Shown here piece by piece: positions 1 through 7,381 of a DNA stretch of 64,000 nt (within the stretch, counting starts at the first letter, position 1; every line of letters begins with the position of its first letter). The position numbers and the translations under genes were made by a program. The notes beneath the pieces were generated by a model. That model saw nothing but the letters and a program-made list of their open reading frames with translations. It had not been told where the DNA came from and searched no databases. Origin of the DNA: Spirosoma arboris (GTDB lineage: Bacteria; Bacteroidota; Bacteroidia; Cytophagales; Spirosomataceae); assembly GCF_009754945.1 (NCBI RefSeq), contig NZ_WPIN01000012.1, forward strand, positions 124,001 to 188,000, given 5' to 3'.

Positions 1-53
1 TATTTCCTGGCTAACCACCGGCGTATCCTTGTGCCAAAACTGATACGTCATTG

Positions 54-587
54 ATGAAAAGCTCCCGATTCGCTTCTCTTGCTACCTTCCTGTTCATAGC
101 CCTATTCTGGTGTTTGACTGTAGCTCGTGTTTTTGCTCAGACACCACTCCCGCCAACCTATCCGCGCATGGTTGGCTACCTTGGCGTTCTTCACCCATTG
201 TTGACAATTGATGAGCGAGGTTCTGAAACGAACTTTAAGGATTATTATCTGGTCGGCTTTCCTATTGGCCTGAACCTATGGAAAACCAAACAAATCGGCT
301 TTTCGGTCGAAGTGGTTCCCTTGATTCGGGCGCAGGACGGGACTAGTCGCGTGGCCAATGTGCTGTTTCATCCCGGCGTACTGGTCAATCTGGGACATGA
401 TTTTACGTTTGCCGGGCGGCTGGCGTTTGAAACATCGGGCCGGTACGGCGTAACGCCCGTGTTCAATAAAATTGTTCGGCATGGTCAAACGCTCAACTAT
501 TTTGTGGCAGTGCCTTTGCCCGTGCGTTTCGGTAATGATCGGCCTATGTCAGCAACAATTGGCTTTCAGTTTGGCATTGTTTTCTAG
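54..587 (+). CDS. secreted protein, probable small outer-membrane beta-barrel
   Basis: Hypothetical exported protein of 177 residues. I chose the ATG at 54 over the in-frame TTG just before it. Residues 1-30 form a signal peptide with a hydrophobic core and an 'ARVFAQ' end. The mature part is rich in alternating hydrophobic and aromatic residues and glycine, and it ends '...GFQFGIVF' with a terminal Phe. That is typical of small outer-membrane barrels in Bacteroidetes, so the barrel call is inference. It lies 36 nt before the DUF1259 gene on the same strand and may be the first gene of a three-gene unit with it and chrA. No named family was recognised and no function is claimed. Confidence 0.6.
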   Translation: MKSSRFASLATFLFIALFWCLTVARVFAQTPLPPTYPRMVGYLGVLHPLLTIDERGSETNFKDYYLVGFPIGLNLWKTKQIGFSVEVVPLIRAQDGTSRVANVLFHPGVLVNLGHDFTFAGRLAFETSGRYGVTPVFNKIVRHGQTLNYFVAVPLPVRFGNDRPMSATIGFQFGIVF

Positions 588-623
588 TTCGTTAACCCAT
601 TTTTAAATGATTTCAATAAGGCC

Positions 624-1607
624 ATGAAACGACGAAATTTCTTACAGACCGCAACAGCAATCAGCGCCATTCCCATCTGTGGGAGCGTATTGGACAATGG
701 CGAACTTACCATAAAAACACCTGCTCTTTCGGTCGAAGATCAGGAAAGTATTGCCAATGCATTAGGCAAAAAGGGAACCTACAACGAAGCTCAAGCCACC
801 TATACCGTACCACTGCCCCGCAATGATTTGAAAGTGACGATCAAAGGTGCGGCAGGCGTTCCTGAGCCGGTGCCGATTCCGTTTGGCTTTGGCGGCTGGG
901 TATCGTTCAAGAAAACGTTGGATGGTAAGCAAACCGTGATGATGAGCGATACGGTATTACTGGAAGATGAAGTAAATCCGTTGATCGACGCTACCCATTC
1001 GGCAGGCTTGGAAGTGGGAGCCATCCATAACCATTTTTTCTATGAACAGCCGCGCATTTTTTACATGCACCTGCACGGCATGGGGAGTACGGCAGAACTG
1101 GCCAAAAAATATGCCACTGCCATCGGAAATACAAAGCTGTTTCCGGCCAATCAACCCCAAGCAACTACACCCGCTTCAACCACGAGCCAGACCGGCAAAG
1201 AGCTTTTCGATCTACCAGCTCTTGATGGGTTGGTAAACTATAAAGGCGTCGTCAACGGCCCTACTTACAAATACACGGTTGGCCGGGACGATGTACAAAT
1301 TGTGGCTATGGGTGCTGAAATGACAGCCGCCATTGGGCTAAACTCCTGGGCGTCATTTGCTGGCAAACAGGATGCCGCCCACATTGCTGGTGATATTGCC
1401 ATGCTGGAAGGAGAAGTAAACAATGTAATCAGCGCCCTGCGGAGCCATAAACTTGAAGTCGTGGCCACTCACCACCATATGTTAGGCGAACAGCCACGAA
1501 CCGTTTTCCTGCACTACTATGGACGAGGCCCGGCGCTCGAATTAGCCAAAGGATTTCGGGCGGCACTCGATCAATTAGGGAAACCGGGAAGCATGAACCA
1601 TAAATGA
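624..1607 (+). CDS. DUF1259 (LppY/LpqO-type) family protein with two tandem domains
   Basis: Exported protein of 327 residues. The N-terminus (MKRRNFLQTATAISAI) is a twin-arginine-like or Sec leader. Two copies of the DUF1259 domain follow, at roughly residues 35-160 and 190-320. Each has a His-rich core ('AIHNHFFYEQPR' and 'ATHHHMLGEQPR') followed by 'HLHGMG' or 'HYYGRG' and an 'AELAKKY'-like helix. The family is known from mycobacterial LppY/LpqO; its biochemical role is not established. The clustered histidines suggest metal or ligand binding (inference). The stop codon is 13 nt before chrA, so co-transcription is very likely, and a role linked to oxyanion stress is plausible from that context only. 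Confidence 0.85.
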   Translation: MKRRNFLQTATAISAIPICGSVLDNGELTIKTPALSVEDQESIANALGKKGTYNEAQATYTVPLPRNDLKVTIKGAAGVPEPVPIPFGFGGWVSFKKTLDGKQTVMMSDTVLLEDEVNPLIDATHSAGLEVGAIHNHFFYEQPRIFYMHLHGMGSTAELAKKYATAIGNTKLFPANQPQATTPASTTSQTGKELFDLPALDGLVNYKGVVNGPTYKYTVGRDDVQIVAMGAEMTAAIGLNSWASFAGKQDAAHIAGDIAMLEGEVNNVISALRSHKLEVVATHHHMLGEQPRTVFLHYYGRGPALELAKGFRAALDQLGKPGSMNHK

Positions 1608-1620
1608 TTGAAACCACCCT

Positions 1621-2766
1621 ATGAAAGAACAAGCTTCTTACTCACGCAATGACTTGGTACGGTACTTTGTCCGCTTGGGCACGTTGGGGTTTGGTGGGCC
1701 ACCCGCTTTAGTTAGTGCCATGCACCGCGATTTAGTCATTGATCGACAGTGGATTAGTGAGGACGATTACCGGGAAGGTATGGCGTTGGCTCAATTGGCG
1801 CCTGGCCCCTTGGCGGCTCAACTGGCTATCTATATGGGCTATGTTCATTATGGTAGCTTGGGTGCTACATTGGTTGGCCTAGCCTTCGTATTGCCTTCCT
1901 TTATTATGGTCGTTGCGTTGGGTTGGGCTTATCAACAGTTTGGGGGCTTGCCTTGGATGCAAGCTATATTCTACGGTATTGGGGCCGCCGTGATTGGCAT
2001 TGTTGCGAATGGCACGTACAAACTAACGACCAAAACTGTTGGTAAGGATCAATTGAGTTGGGGGTTATTTGCGGTATCTGCTATCGCTACAGCGGTCACA
2101 GAATCGGAATTGTTGTGGCTGGTTTTGCTGTCGGGTGGCATCTATTGGCTAGTGAAAACACCCCCTCACTTAATCCGGCCCGGTGTGGGGAATAGCCTTG
2201 TTCCCTTTCTGCCACAACTTCAAGATTTCCAAACTAACTCTATTCTTTGGAAGCTGGCAGTTTTCTTTGCCAAAGCAGGCACCTTTGTATTTGGTAGTGG
2301 GCTGGCCATTGTCCCATTTTTGTATGGTGGTGTAGTCAAAGAATACGGCTGGTTGACCGAGCAACAGTTTTTAGATGCCGTAGCGGTGGCCATGATTACG
2401 CCCGGCCCCGTTGTTATTACCGTGGCTTTTATTGGGTATTTGGTGGCTGGTTTGCCGGGGGCTTGTGTTGCCGCCTTGGCTACATTCCTACCCTGCTATT
2501 TGTTGACGGTTCTGCCTGCGCCCTACTTCAAACGTTGGGGTAAGAATCCAAGCATCAAAGCATTTGTTGACGGAATTACAATTGCCGCAGTTGGAGCTAT
2601 AGCCGGGGCGGTGATTGTGCTGGCCCGCCGTCAGTTAGTTGATATACCGGCTATTTTAATCGCAATAACTACTATCGGGCTACTTTATCGCTTTAAAAAA
2701 CTACCTGAATTAAGTATCATTGGTGGAGCCGCCATGATTGGTTTGTTGTTGCGTTACATTGTATAA
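1621..2766 (+). CDS. chrA: chromate transporter, ChrA (CHR) family
   Basis: Inner-membrane CHR-family transporter of 381 residues, expected to export chromate. Two homologous CHR halves are visible. The N-terminal half carries 'FVRLGTLGFGGPPAL...' and 'LAQLAPGPLAAQLAIYMGY'. The C-terminal half carries 'FFAKAGTFVFGSGLAIVPFL' and 'AVAMITPGPVVITVAFIGY'. About ten hydrophobic segments span the protein, and the length fits the long, two-domain ChrA class. It follows the DUF1259 gene by 13 nt and probably forms an operon with it. No chrB-like regulator is seen nearby. A short hairpin follows the stop codon. The family assignment is secure; chromate rather than another oxyanion as the true substrate is inferred from the family. 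Confidence 0.93.
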   Translation: MKEQASYSRNDLVRYFVRLGTLGFGGPPALVSAMHRDLVIDRQWISEDDYREGMALAQLAPGPLAAQLAIYMGYVHYGSLGATLVGLAFVLPSFIMVVALGWAYQQFGGLPWMQAIFYGIGAAVIGIVANGTYKLTTKTVGKDQLSWGLFAVSAIATAVTESELLWLVLLSGGIYWLVKTPPHLIRPGVGNSLVPFLPQLQDFQTNSILWKLAVFFAKAGTFVFGSGLAIVPFLYGGVVKEYGWLTEQQFLDAVAVAMITPGPVVITVAFIGYLVAGLPGACVAALATFLPCYLLTVLPAPYFKRWGKNPSIKAFVDGITIAAVGAIAGAVIVLARRQLVDIPAILIAITTIGLLYRFKKLPELSIIGGAAMIGLLLRYIV

Positions 2767-2784
2767 TTTGTATGTGAACAGGGT

Positions 2785-2816
2785 AATGAATCTGTGATGG
2801 TCGTTGCAGATTCATT
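2785..2816 (+). terminator. hairpin downstream of chrA
   Basis: A perfect 10-bp inverted repeat (AATGAATCTG / CAGATTCATT) with a 12-nt loop starts 19 nt after the chrA stop. It is followed by TTCTCT rather than a clean U-tract, so it is a plausible but weak intrinsic terminator. The rest of the 2767-3132 gap holds one copy of the dispersed repeat and nothing else recognisable. Confidence 0.5.
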
Positions 2817-2940
2817 TCTCTATAGTGATGGTCGAAAGCTTATTTTTGCTAATCCCAATGATCTGGATTGGCTACATTTTACTGGACAAAAAGATAAGTA
2901 ACATCTGTCGTGAAAGGTAACAAGCCTAATCTCAAAAAAT

Positions 2941-3004
2941 GCTCCCGCATGAGACGAAGGGGCGTTTATGTATTTACTCATAAATAGAGTGTTTTGGGAA
3001 ACGG
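2941..3004 (+). repeat. dispersed intergenic repeat, copy A
   Basis: Shares with five other intergenic sites in this window the core GCTCCnnnnTGAGACGAAG, then a variable middle containing ATGTATnT, then a gTGTTTTGGGAAACG-like end. It is preceded by TAATCTCAAAAAAT, which matches the left flank of the copies at 16.1 and 24.65 kb. It lies between chrA and the AT-rich membrane protein gene. Function unknown. Confidence 0.65.
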
Positions 3005-3132
3005 CCAAGTAGGCTTCCTCTGTAACAATACAAAATATACAATGCGTATTTTGTATTGAAAGTGCGTCAATCGGCGAGTTAGCGGTCATTGAAAACTAAC
3101 TTGCTACAAACAACATATCACTTAATCGACAA

Positions 3133-3780
3133 ATGGAAAGTTTAACAAGTAAGCAACTAGTTAAAAAGTATTCGGTTTTGATATGTTTGATTACTTCAGG
3201 GCTATTAATAGTAAAAGCAACATTGGCCTATCCAGGCGGCTCAGTGCTTGACAAAAATTCTATAGGGTTTGACTGGTCGAAAAATTTCCTAAGCAATTTG
3301 TTTGCACCAAAAGCGATAAATGGGTCAGAAAACCCTGGCTGGATTTGGGCACTTATTGGAATGGTATTCCACTCGGTTGGTTATGGAATTTTTTTTATTA
3401 ACATGTCAAAAAAGATATCTTCAAGACAATGGGCTACTAGTTTAAAATTTATAGGCGCTACCAACATCATACTTATTTTCTTAATCGCAACACCCTTGCA
3501 TGACTTGGGAGTACTATCGATCATTTTAACATTGATTGGTTTATTTACGATTACTGTATTTATCCTACAGTCAAAACTTCATTTACTTAAAGTCTGCTGT
3601 ATTATTTGCTTATTAACTTATTACTCTTTCTTTTTCCTTTTTGGTTTAGGTTATTTGGGTTTAGCAGTCATCATGCAGAAAGTATATATTATAAGCTCGA
3701 TGTTATTAGTTTTAGGCCTAGAGTATTTTACCAACTATGAAGACTTCATTCCAATTAAATCGGGAGGACAAAAAATATAA
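3133..3780 (+). CDS. multi-pass membrane protein, DUF998-like
   Basis: Integral membrane protein of 215 residues with about six to seven hydrophobic segments. After the first segment there is a periplasmic-type loop, 'YPGGSVLDKNSIGFDWSKNFLS', resembling the 'PGGs...NfwSNl' loop of DUF998-like membrane proteins. The function of these proteins is unknown. By eye the gene is much more AT-rich than chrA upstream and the genes downstream, and it uses many A/T-ending codons. That suggests recent acquisition or a different mutational history. It stands alone, with repeat copies on both sides. Family assignment is moderate. Confidence 0.7.
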   Translation: MESLTSKQLVKKYSVLICLITSGLLIVKATLAYPGGSVLDKNSIGFDWSKNFLSNLFAPKAINGSENPGWIWALIGMVFHSVGYGIFFINMSKKISSRQWATSLKFIGATNIILIFLIATPLHDLGVLSIILTLIGLFTITVFILQSKLHLLKVCCIICLLTYYSFFFLFGLGYLGLAVIMQKVYIISSMLLVLGLEYFTNYEDFIPIKSGGQKI

Positions 3781-3832
3781 GCGACGAATCGCTGATGCAG
3801 TCCACCAGGCAGTTAAACAATTTGTTGATTAA

Positions 3833-3890
3833 CTCTCCCAACTGAGACGAGGAGGTGTCTATAATTCGGGCGTTTTAGGGAACGTTAGCA
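3833..3890 (+). repeat. dispersed intergenic repeat, copy B
   Basis: Core CTCTCCCAACTGAGACGAGG, ending GGGCGTTTTAGGGAACG, which is nearly the same end as copy C at 7.2 kb. As in copy C, it is followed by a leader (CTATTCAATCAAATAATT, CCGTTTACACATATC) that elsewhere precedes the Ig-repeat surface protein genes. Here that leader runs directly into a gene fragment. Confidence 0.65.
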
Positions 3891-3933
3891 TCGATGTGGG
3901 CTATTCAATCAAATAATTACCGTTTACACATAT

Positions 3934-4188
3934 CCACAGACGGCACAGCCAGGGCAAGCTTACCAACTCAGCTTAGCGAACTACTTTGTCGATCCAGATG
4001 GAAACCCCTTAACCTATATCGTTGCCGGCCTTCCCGCACCCCTGACCCCAACAGGCGTCATTATTAGTGGTACGCCCGCCGGCACGGGCAGTTTTCCCAT
4101 CAGTGTAACGGTGGTTGATCCAGTTTGCCAATCATTTACTGAAATATTATCTTTACAAAATCTTATAAGTCTTCCTTATAAGGACTAG
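3934..4188 (+). pseudogene. remnant of a third Ig-repeat surface protein gene
   Basis: Bases 3934-4130 closely match the cadherin/He_PIG-like domain of the intact genes at 7.4 and 19.6 kb (8608-8804 in the first). They encode 'PQTAQPGQAYQLSLANYF' and on to 'SFPISVTVVDP' with no stop. The conserved upstream leader (3895-3933) is fused straight to this mid-gene segment, so everything from the start codon through the tandem repeats is missing. After 4130 the frame runs through unrelated AT-rich sequence to a stop at 4186-4188. There is no start codon, signal peptide or sorting domain. This is an internal-deletion relic and marks a former third locus of the family. Confidence 0.85.
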
Positions 4189-4232
4189 GAGGACGACCTC
4201 CCCCATAATGGGATTTAATTCGGGACGACCCG
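4188..4232 (+). promoter_or_regulatory. guanidine-II (mini-ykkC) riboswitch candidate
   Basis: Two adjacent short stem-loops, each with an ACGA loop. P1 is GGAGG-ACGA-CCTCC (4188-4201) and P2 is CGGG-ACGA-CCCG (4221-4232), joined by a 19-nt linker. Two hairpins with ACGR loops define the mini-ykkC / guanidine-II class, which binds guanidinium through loop-loop contact. The element ends 23 nt before the ATG of an SMR exporter of the Gdx type, the classic target. Just downstream, CTTC (4234-4237) can pair with the GAGG ribosome site (4244-4247). Ligand binding could therefore free the ribosome site, giving translational control (inference). Confidence 0.88.
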
Positions 4233-4255
4233 GCTTCTTAAAAGAGGTCAGAGTT

Positions 4256-4576
4256 ATGTCTTGGGTTTATCTAGTTTTTGCTGGACTGTTAGAGGTCGTT
4301 TGGGCCTACTTTATGAAACAGTCGGATGGTTTTAGCCGCCTTATCCCATCCCTAATCACCCTCGTTGCTATGATGGCTAGTTTTGGTCTGTTGGCGATAG
4401 CCATCCGAACCTTACCATTAGGAACAGCCTATACGATTTGGACGGGCATAGGAGCTGTAGGAGCATTCATTATTGGTATTATCTTTTTGGGCGAACAAGT
4501 GAGCCTTCCCCGTTTGATAGCTGCCTTGCTAATTATTGCTGGTCTTATCCTGATGAAACTCAGTTCGAATCATTAA
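4256..4576 (+). CDS. gdx: SMR family guanidinium exporter (Gdx/SugE type)
   Basis: Four-helix inner-membrane exporter of 106 residues, the normal size for small multidrug resistance proteins. I chose ATG 4256 because it gives 'MSWVYLVFAGLLEVVWAYFMK' with the conserved membrane Glu (E13) in helix 1. An upstream in-frame ATG at 4208 lies inside the riboswitch linker and would add 16 atypical residues. Helices lie near residues 2-22, 30-50, 56-78 and 83-103, with 'LPLGTAYTIWTGIGAVG' in helix 3. E13 in a 'GLLEVVWA' context and the mini-ykkC element point to the Gdx (guanidinium/proton antiport) subtype rather than a broad drug exporter. This combines known family behaviour with inference from the leader. 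Confidence 0.88.
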   Translation: MSWVYLVFAGLLEVVWAYFMKQSDGFSRLIPSLITLVAMMASFGLLAIAIRTLPLGTAYTIWTGIGAVGAFIIGIIFLGEQVSLPRLIAALLIIAGLILMKLSSNH

Positions 4577-4738
4577 AACTAGAATACGGCCAAACTCAGA
4601 CACTACCAGAAAAGGCAGGTATTCTACATACCTTGATACAAAATAAACGGTGGATAGTATTCAAGAAACTAAAAACACGAGGGAAGTAGTTTAATTCTAC
4701 TCAAACCATGACAATACCGAATCATTTACAGAGTCTTC

Positions 4739-5302
4739 CTATTCAGGGAAAAACTCAATTCGTTTACTCAGAAAAATAGCGATTTCCTTGCCGTGTTCTG
4801 CATCATATAAAGTCATATTCAAGCCATCAAGCTCAAAACCATTTCGTTGATAAAAATCAATGGCATCTCCGTTGGTGTTTTGAGTTTCAAGAGTAATAAC
4901 TCTGACTTGCTCTTGCTTGGCTTCTTCGATAAGCGTAGCCAATAACTGGCTTCCAATTCCTCTGCCTTGATAGGATTTAACAACCTCTATATAATCAATC
5001 CAAAACGAATTATTCCACGCTCGTTTCTCCACGATCATCACGCCCACCAAACATTCTTGGTCGAAACTCCCCCAGGAATACCCCTGAGAAATCAACTCAT
5101 GATAGTGAGCTATCGTTTCTTGATCGACATGCCATCGTTTACTATAAGGCTTTTCAAGTCTATATCGCTGGAGTTTGATTACTATGGTATCAACACTTAT
5201 TTTTTTCTCAACCTGGTAACTATAGCAGGACGTATAGCCCGAATCGCCAAGTGCCTTTTGGTGCTCGGATGTGAATGCAACAAGCTTTCTAATAGAAATC
5301 AC
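4739..5302 (-). CDS. GNAT family N-acetyltransferase, streptothricin acetyltransferase-like
   Basis: GNAT enzyme of 187 residues, expected to move an acetyl group from acetyl-CoA to an amine. The acetyl-CoA loop is 'VVKSYQGRGIGSQLL' (the Q/RxxGxG motif). It is followed by 'VITLETQNTNGDAIDFYQRNGFELDGLNMTLYD', closely resembling the C-terminal part of SatA/Sat-type streptothricin acetyltransferases ('LETQ...A..FY...GF'). The N-terminal 60 residues are less typical. Substrate is unknown; streptothricin resistance is only a family-level hint. It is convergent with the gdx gene and stands alone. Confidence 0.8.
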   Translation of the reverse strand: MISIRKLVAFTSEHQKALGDSGYTSCYSYQVEKKISVDTIVIKLQRYRLEKPYSKRWHVDQETIAHYHELISQGYSWGSFDQECLVGVMIVEKRAWNNSFWIDYIEVVKSYQGRGIGSQLLATLIEEAKQEQVRVITLETQNTNGDAIDFYQRNGFELDGLNMTLYDAEHGKEIAIFLSKRIEFFPE

Positions 5303-5331
5303 AATACTTATTTTTTTGGTTGTATAAGGGG

Positions 5332-5844
5332 CGTGGCGGTTGCAAAAGTCGGAACCGGTTTAAACTTATCCTTCTATGGTCTTATCTCCTAAGTGCAGTT
5401 TAGGCCCAATCGAGCTGAGTTAATTCACTTTACTGAATTCATAAGCAGGCAAGTCTTGAGCCCTGCCTAAATCAATATACATTCGATTCTTATTAATATA
5501 TAAAACAGGATTACGCACATACCAGTTGTCTTCCCTGGGCTGGGCATTGGTAGTAATCTGTAAATAGTGCCCTACCTGGTACGCTAACTTAACTACTTCA
5601 TAATCAACCTTGTCAGCTTGGGTGCCATTGTCTATAACGCTAATCTGATTCTCACCGATAACCAGCTCTACATTCGGTAGAGTGGAGTTAAGAACCATGG
5701 ACGATTGCTTGATCAACTTCCATTTACCTGGTAACCACATCTTTGCCTGTGGCAAATCCAGAGTATAGTCTTTTAAGGGATAGACTGATTTGGTCGTCAA
5801 TTTAGGCTTAGCTAACCCATTCCATACTTTTGCAACAGCCACGG
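5332..5844. mobile_element. putative small element bounded by CGTGGCnGTTGCAAAAGT inverted repeats
   Basis: A 21-bp inverted repeat (18 of 21 matching) is found at 5332-5352 (CGTGGCGGTTGCAAAAGTCG) and at 5824-5844 (CGTGGCTGTTGCAAAAGTAT on the minus strand). The repeats point inward and are about 470 bp apart. Similar ends recur at 9.6 and 16.16 kb. GGCTGTTGCAAAA-type ends are known from transposon termini, but no transposase is present, so this could be a MITE-like unit, a relic, or two independent insertions. The enclosed ORF begins inside the right repeat. Confidence 0.45.
5420..5842 (-). pseudogene. hypothetical protein, probably 5'-truncated
   Basis: Open frame of 140 codons whose only start is a GTG lying inside the right inverted repeat, giving 'MAVAKVWNG...'. 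The body looks genuine: 'WLPGKWKLIKQSSMVLNSTLPNVEL' onward, with alternating beta-type residues and a 'W...NPVLYINKNRMYIDLGRA' end. This resembles a small secreted beta-sandwich or lipocalin-like domain. A signal peptide would be expected and is absent. I infer that insertion of the repeat-bounded element replaced the original 5' end. It could still be expressed as a cytoplasmic fragment. No family is named with confidence. Confidence 0.5.
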
Positions 5845-5930
5845 GAGTATGTTAACCTAGACCAAAAAGCACAATATTGAGCCCCAGATTTTGCATGACC
5901 ATAAGTTATAGGCCTCCTAGGTAGAGCTAA

Positions 5931-6311
5931 TCACTTTAACGCACTTCGATCAAAGGTGCGCTTAAATAAATATTGCTGACTAAGATTAGTATTAGCAAAA
6001 CTGGTCCGGCTATTCATACTCGCCGTTAAGCCAATGTATTGCCAGCCTAAACTAGCCAGATAGTTAAAAGCATCGACTAGGTTTGCTCGTTTCTCTACTT
6101 GCTTCAGTTGCGCCAGCAGTGCTGTATCCTTAAAAGCCATTAACGAATTTTCGTACCCTAGAAAAAGTTTAAAGGTATTTTGCTCTCTAACGGCTTTGAC
6201 TGTTGTCTCATTAATGAGGAGGCAATACTTATCAATTTTGTCTTGCGCCAGCAAATGGGAAAGTGGTCCAAGACAGCAGAACAACATAAGGGATAAAGTC
6301 AATTGTCTCAT
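5931..6311 (-). CDS. small secreted protein of unknown function
   Basis: Protein of 126 residues with a clear Sec signal peptide (MRQLTLSLMLFCCLGPLSHLLAQ, cleavage near residue 23). The mature region is about 100 residues, mostly helical in character: 'INETTVKAVREQNTFKLFLGYENSL', then 'LKQVEKRANLVDAFNYLASLGWQYIG'. I do not recognise the family, though short exported proteins of this layout are common in Cytophagales. It is a single gene upstream of the repeat-bounded unit on the same strand. No promoter stands out. Confidence 0.6.
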   Translation of the reverse strand: MRQLTLSLMLFCCLGPLSHLLAQDKIDKYCLLINETTVKAVREQNTFKLFLGYENSLMAFKDTALLAQLKQVEKRANLVDAFNYLASLGWQYIGLTASMNSRTSFANTNLSQQYLFKRTFDRSALK

Positions 6312-6445
6312 ATAAATAAGGTGTATTCTATTGTATAATCAATGATATGTTAGCCAAAGTACGAAACTACAGCCTTAATACTCTTGAGTTGTTAATCTCT
6401 TGAAACCCTCCTATTGAACTATTAGCCACAGCTTTCAATTGGCTA

Positions 6446-6594
6446 CCCATCAATAGGTTGTTTATGGTTGATGCGTTCTAGCACTGCCTCTAATGCTTGA
6501 GCCACACTCACAGCAATATCAGGTTTTACACCCTACCTTTTCCCAATCGGTCTTCGTAATTGGCTTATCCATATAACTCCATAGCTCGACGAGC
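6446..6594 (-). pseudogene. remnant of an S41 (C-terminal processing type) peptidase
   Basis: On the minus strand, around 6590 down to 6446, one frame reads 'LWSYMDKPITKTDWEKVG'. After a one-base-scale shift another frame reads 'VKPDIAVSVAQALEAVLERIN' and ends soon after. This matches the C-terminal signature of S41 peptidases ('...TdWEg.GV.PDi.vp...AL..A'). Only about 50 codons survive, with a frameshift and no catalytic core. The remaining 6312-6707 intergenic sequence holds nothing else I can name. Confidence 0.6.
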
Positions 6595-6707
6595 TACATT
6601 ATCTCAAAAGTGCTAGTAATTGACTCATTTGAGATAATGTCTTTCCCCACACCACCCGACCTTTGACCTAGTCAAAAACGAAACACAAACACAAATACAA
6701 TAAGATC

Positions 6708-7100
6708 ATGAAAACGCTCATCAAACCCCTGCTCGTTGCGATCGCCCTGGTGATCACCACTGCCTATACTACTTTAGCTCAAGCTCCTGCCGACGCTCAA
6801 CCAAGCCCTGCTTTCCAAAGTGGCATCTATACCAACAAAGCGGGGAAATTGCAGATCGCTCTTGATAAACAAACGGGTCATGCCCTTCAGATTCGATTGG
6901 CCGATGGCACTGGCCAAATGTTCTTTGTTAAACACGTGGGGAAACAAGAAACCGCCGTTCGCTTACAACTCGATATGAGTGACTTACCTGACGGCGCTTA
7001 TCAATTGAGCATCACAGACGGCAAGAAAACCACTCAACACACAGTGACGCTGGGAACCCAGAAACCTCAGGATATCAGCCGATTGGTGGCCATCAACTAA
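6708..7100 (+). CDS. small secreted protein with beta-sandwich, DUF3244/T9SS-tail-like
   Basis: Exported protein of 130 residues. The signal peptide covers residues 1-25 (...AYTTLAQ). The mature part resembles the short beta domains of Bacteroidetes secreted proteins: 'LQIALDKQTGHALQIRLADGTG', then 'MSDLPDGAYQLSITDGKKTTQHTVTL'. The 'L.dG.Y.l.i..gkk...H.v.l' pattern is like DUF3244 or a T9SS sorting-domain fold, but no extra N-terminal cargo exists. A similar protein lies at 45.9 kb. The role is unknown. A perfect 21-bp hairpin follows 35 nt after the stop. Confidence 0.6.
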   Translation: MKTLIKPLLVAIALVITTAYTTLAQAPADAQPSPAFQSGIYTNKAGKLQIALDKQTGHALQIRLADGTGQMFFVKHVGKQETAVRLQLDMSDLPDGAYQLSITDGKKTTQHTVTLGTQKPQDISRLVAIN

Positions 7101-7135
7101 TAGCCTGCTATCCGCCATACCCTTAATCCGATAAA

Positions 7136-7189
7136 CATGAGTCATCCCGAATTTTGAGAAGCTAATCACAAAATTCGGGATGACTCATG
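7136..7189 (+). repeat. perfect 21-bp inverted repeat (long hairpin)
   Basis: Left arm 7136-7156 and right arm 7169-7189 are exact reverse complements (CATGAGTCATCCCGAATTTT...), with a 12-nt loop. There is no U-tract after it, so it is an imperfect terminator candidate for the gene ending at 7100. It may instead be a REP-like or transposon-derived palindrome. It touches dispersed repeat copy C, which starts 5 nt later. Confidence 0.7.
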
Positions 7190-7193
7190 TATC

Positions 7194-7258
7194 GCTCCTA
7201 CTTGAGACGAAGGTATCATCATCTATCTGCTTCAAAAATTGGGCGTTTTAGGAAACGG
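7194..7258 (+). repeat. dispersed intergenic repeat, copy C
   Basis: Core GCTCCTACTTGAGACGAAGG, ending GGGCGTTTTAGGAAACGG. It is immediately followed by the leader of the first Ig-repeat surface gene, the same order as in the copy B relic. Confidence 0.7.
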
Positions 7259-7265
7259 TAATTTA

Positions 7266-7307
7266 AGGGTGGACTATTCAATAAAATAATTTACCGTTTA
7301 CACATAT
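7266..7307 (+). promoter_or_regulatory. conserved leader upstream of Ig-repeat gene 1
   Basis: A block starting GGTGGACTATTCAATAAAAT and ending CCGTTTACACATAT is shared almost exactly with 19525-19563 upstream of the second Ig-repeat gene, and with 3895-3933 at the relic. The distance to the start codon is similar in both intact genes (about 75 nt), and weaker conservation continues to the ATG. It probably contains the promoter, but no textbook TAnnTTTG box is evident. Confidence 0.55.
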
Positions 7308-7381
7308 CTAAAAAGCTCAATACCAACAATTTAGTAGTATTAGGAAGTACCACAAGCTTCATAAACTTAAACACTCCTGAT

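Noticed and set aside
2820..3089. Minus-strand ORF of 89 codons between chrA and the membrane protein
   Set aside because: It spans dispersed repeat copy A and shows no domain, signal or plausible composition.
4438..4689. ORF overlapping the 3' half of the SMR gene in another frame
   Set aside because: Shadow frame of gdx, ending in non-coding sequence.
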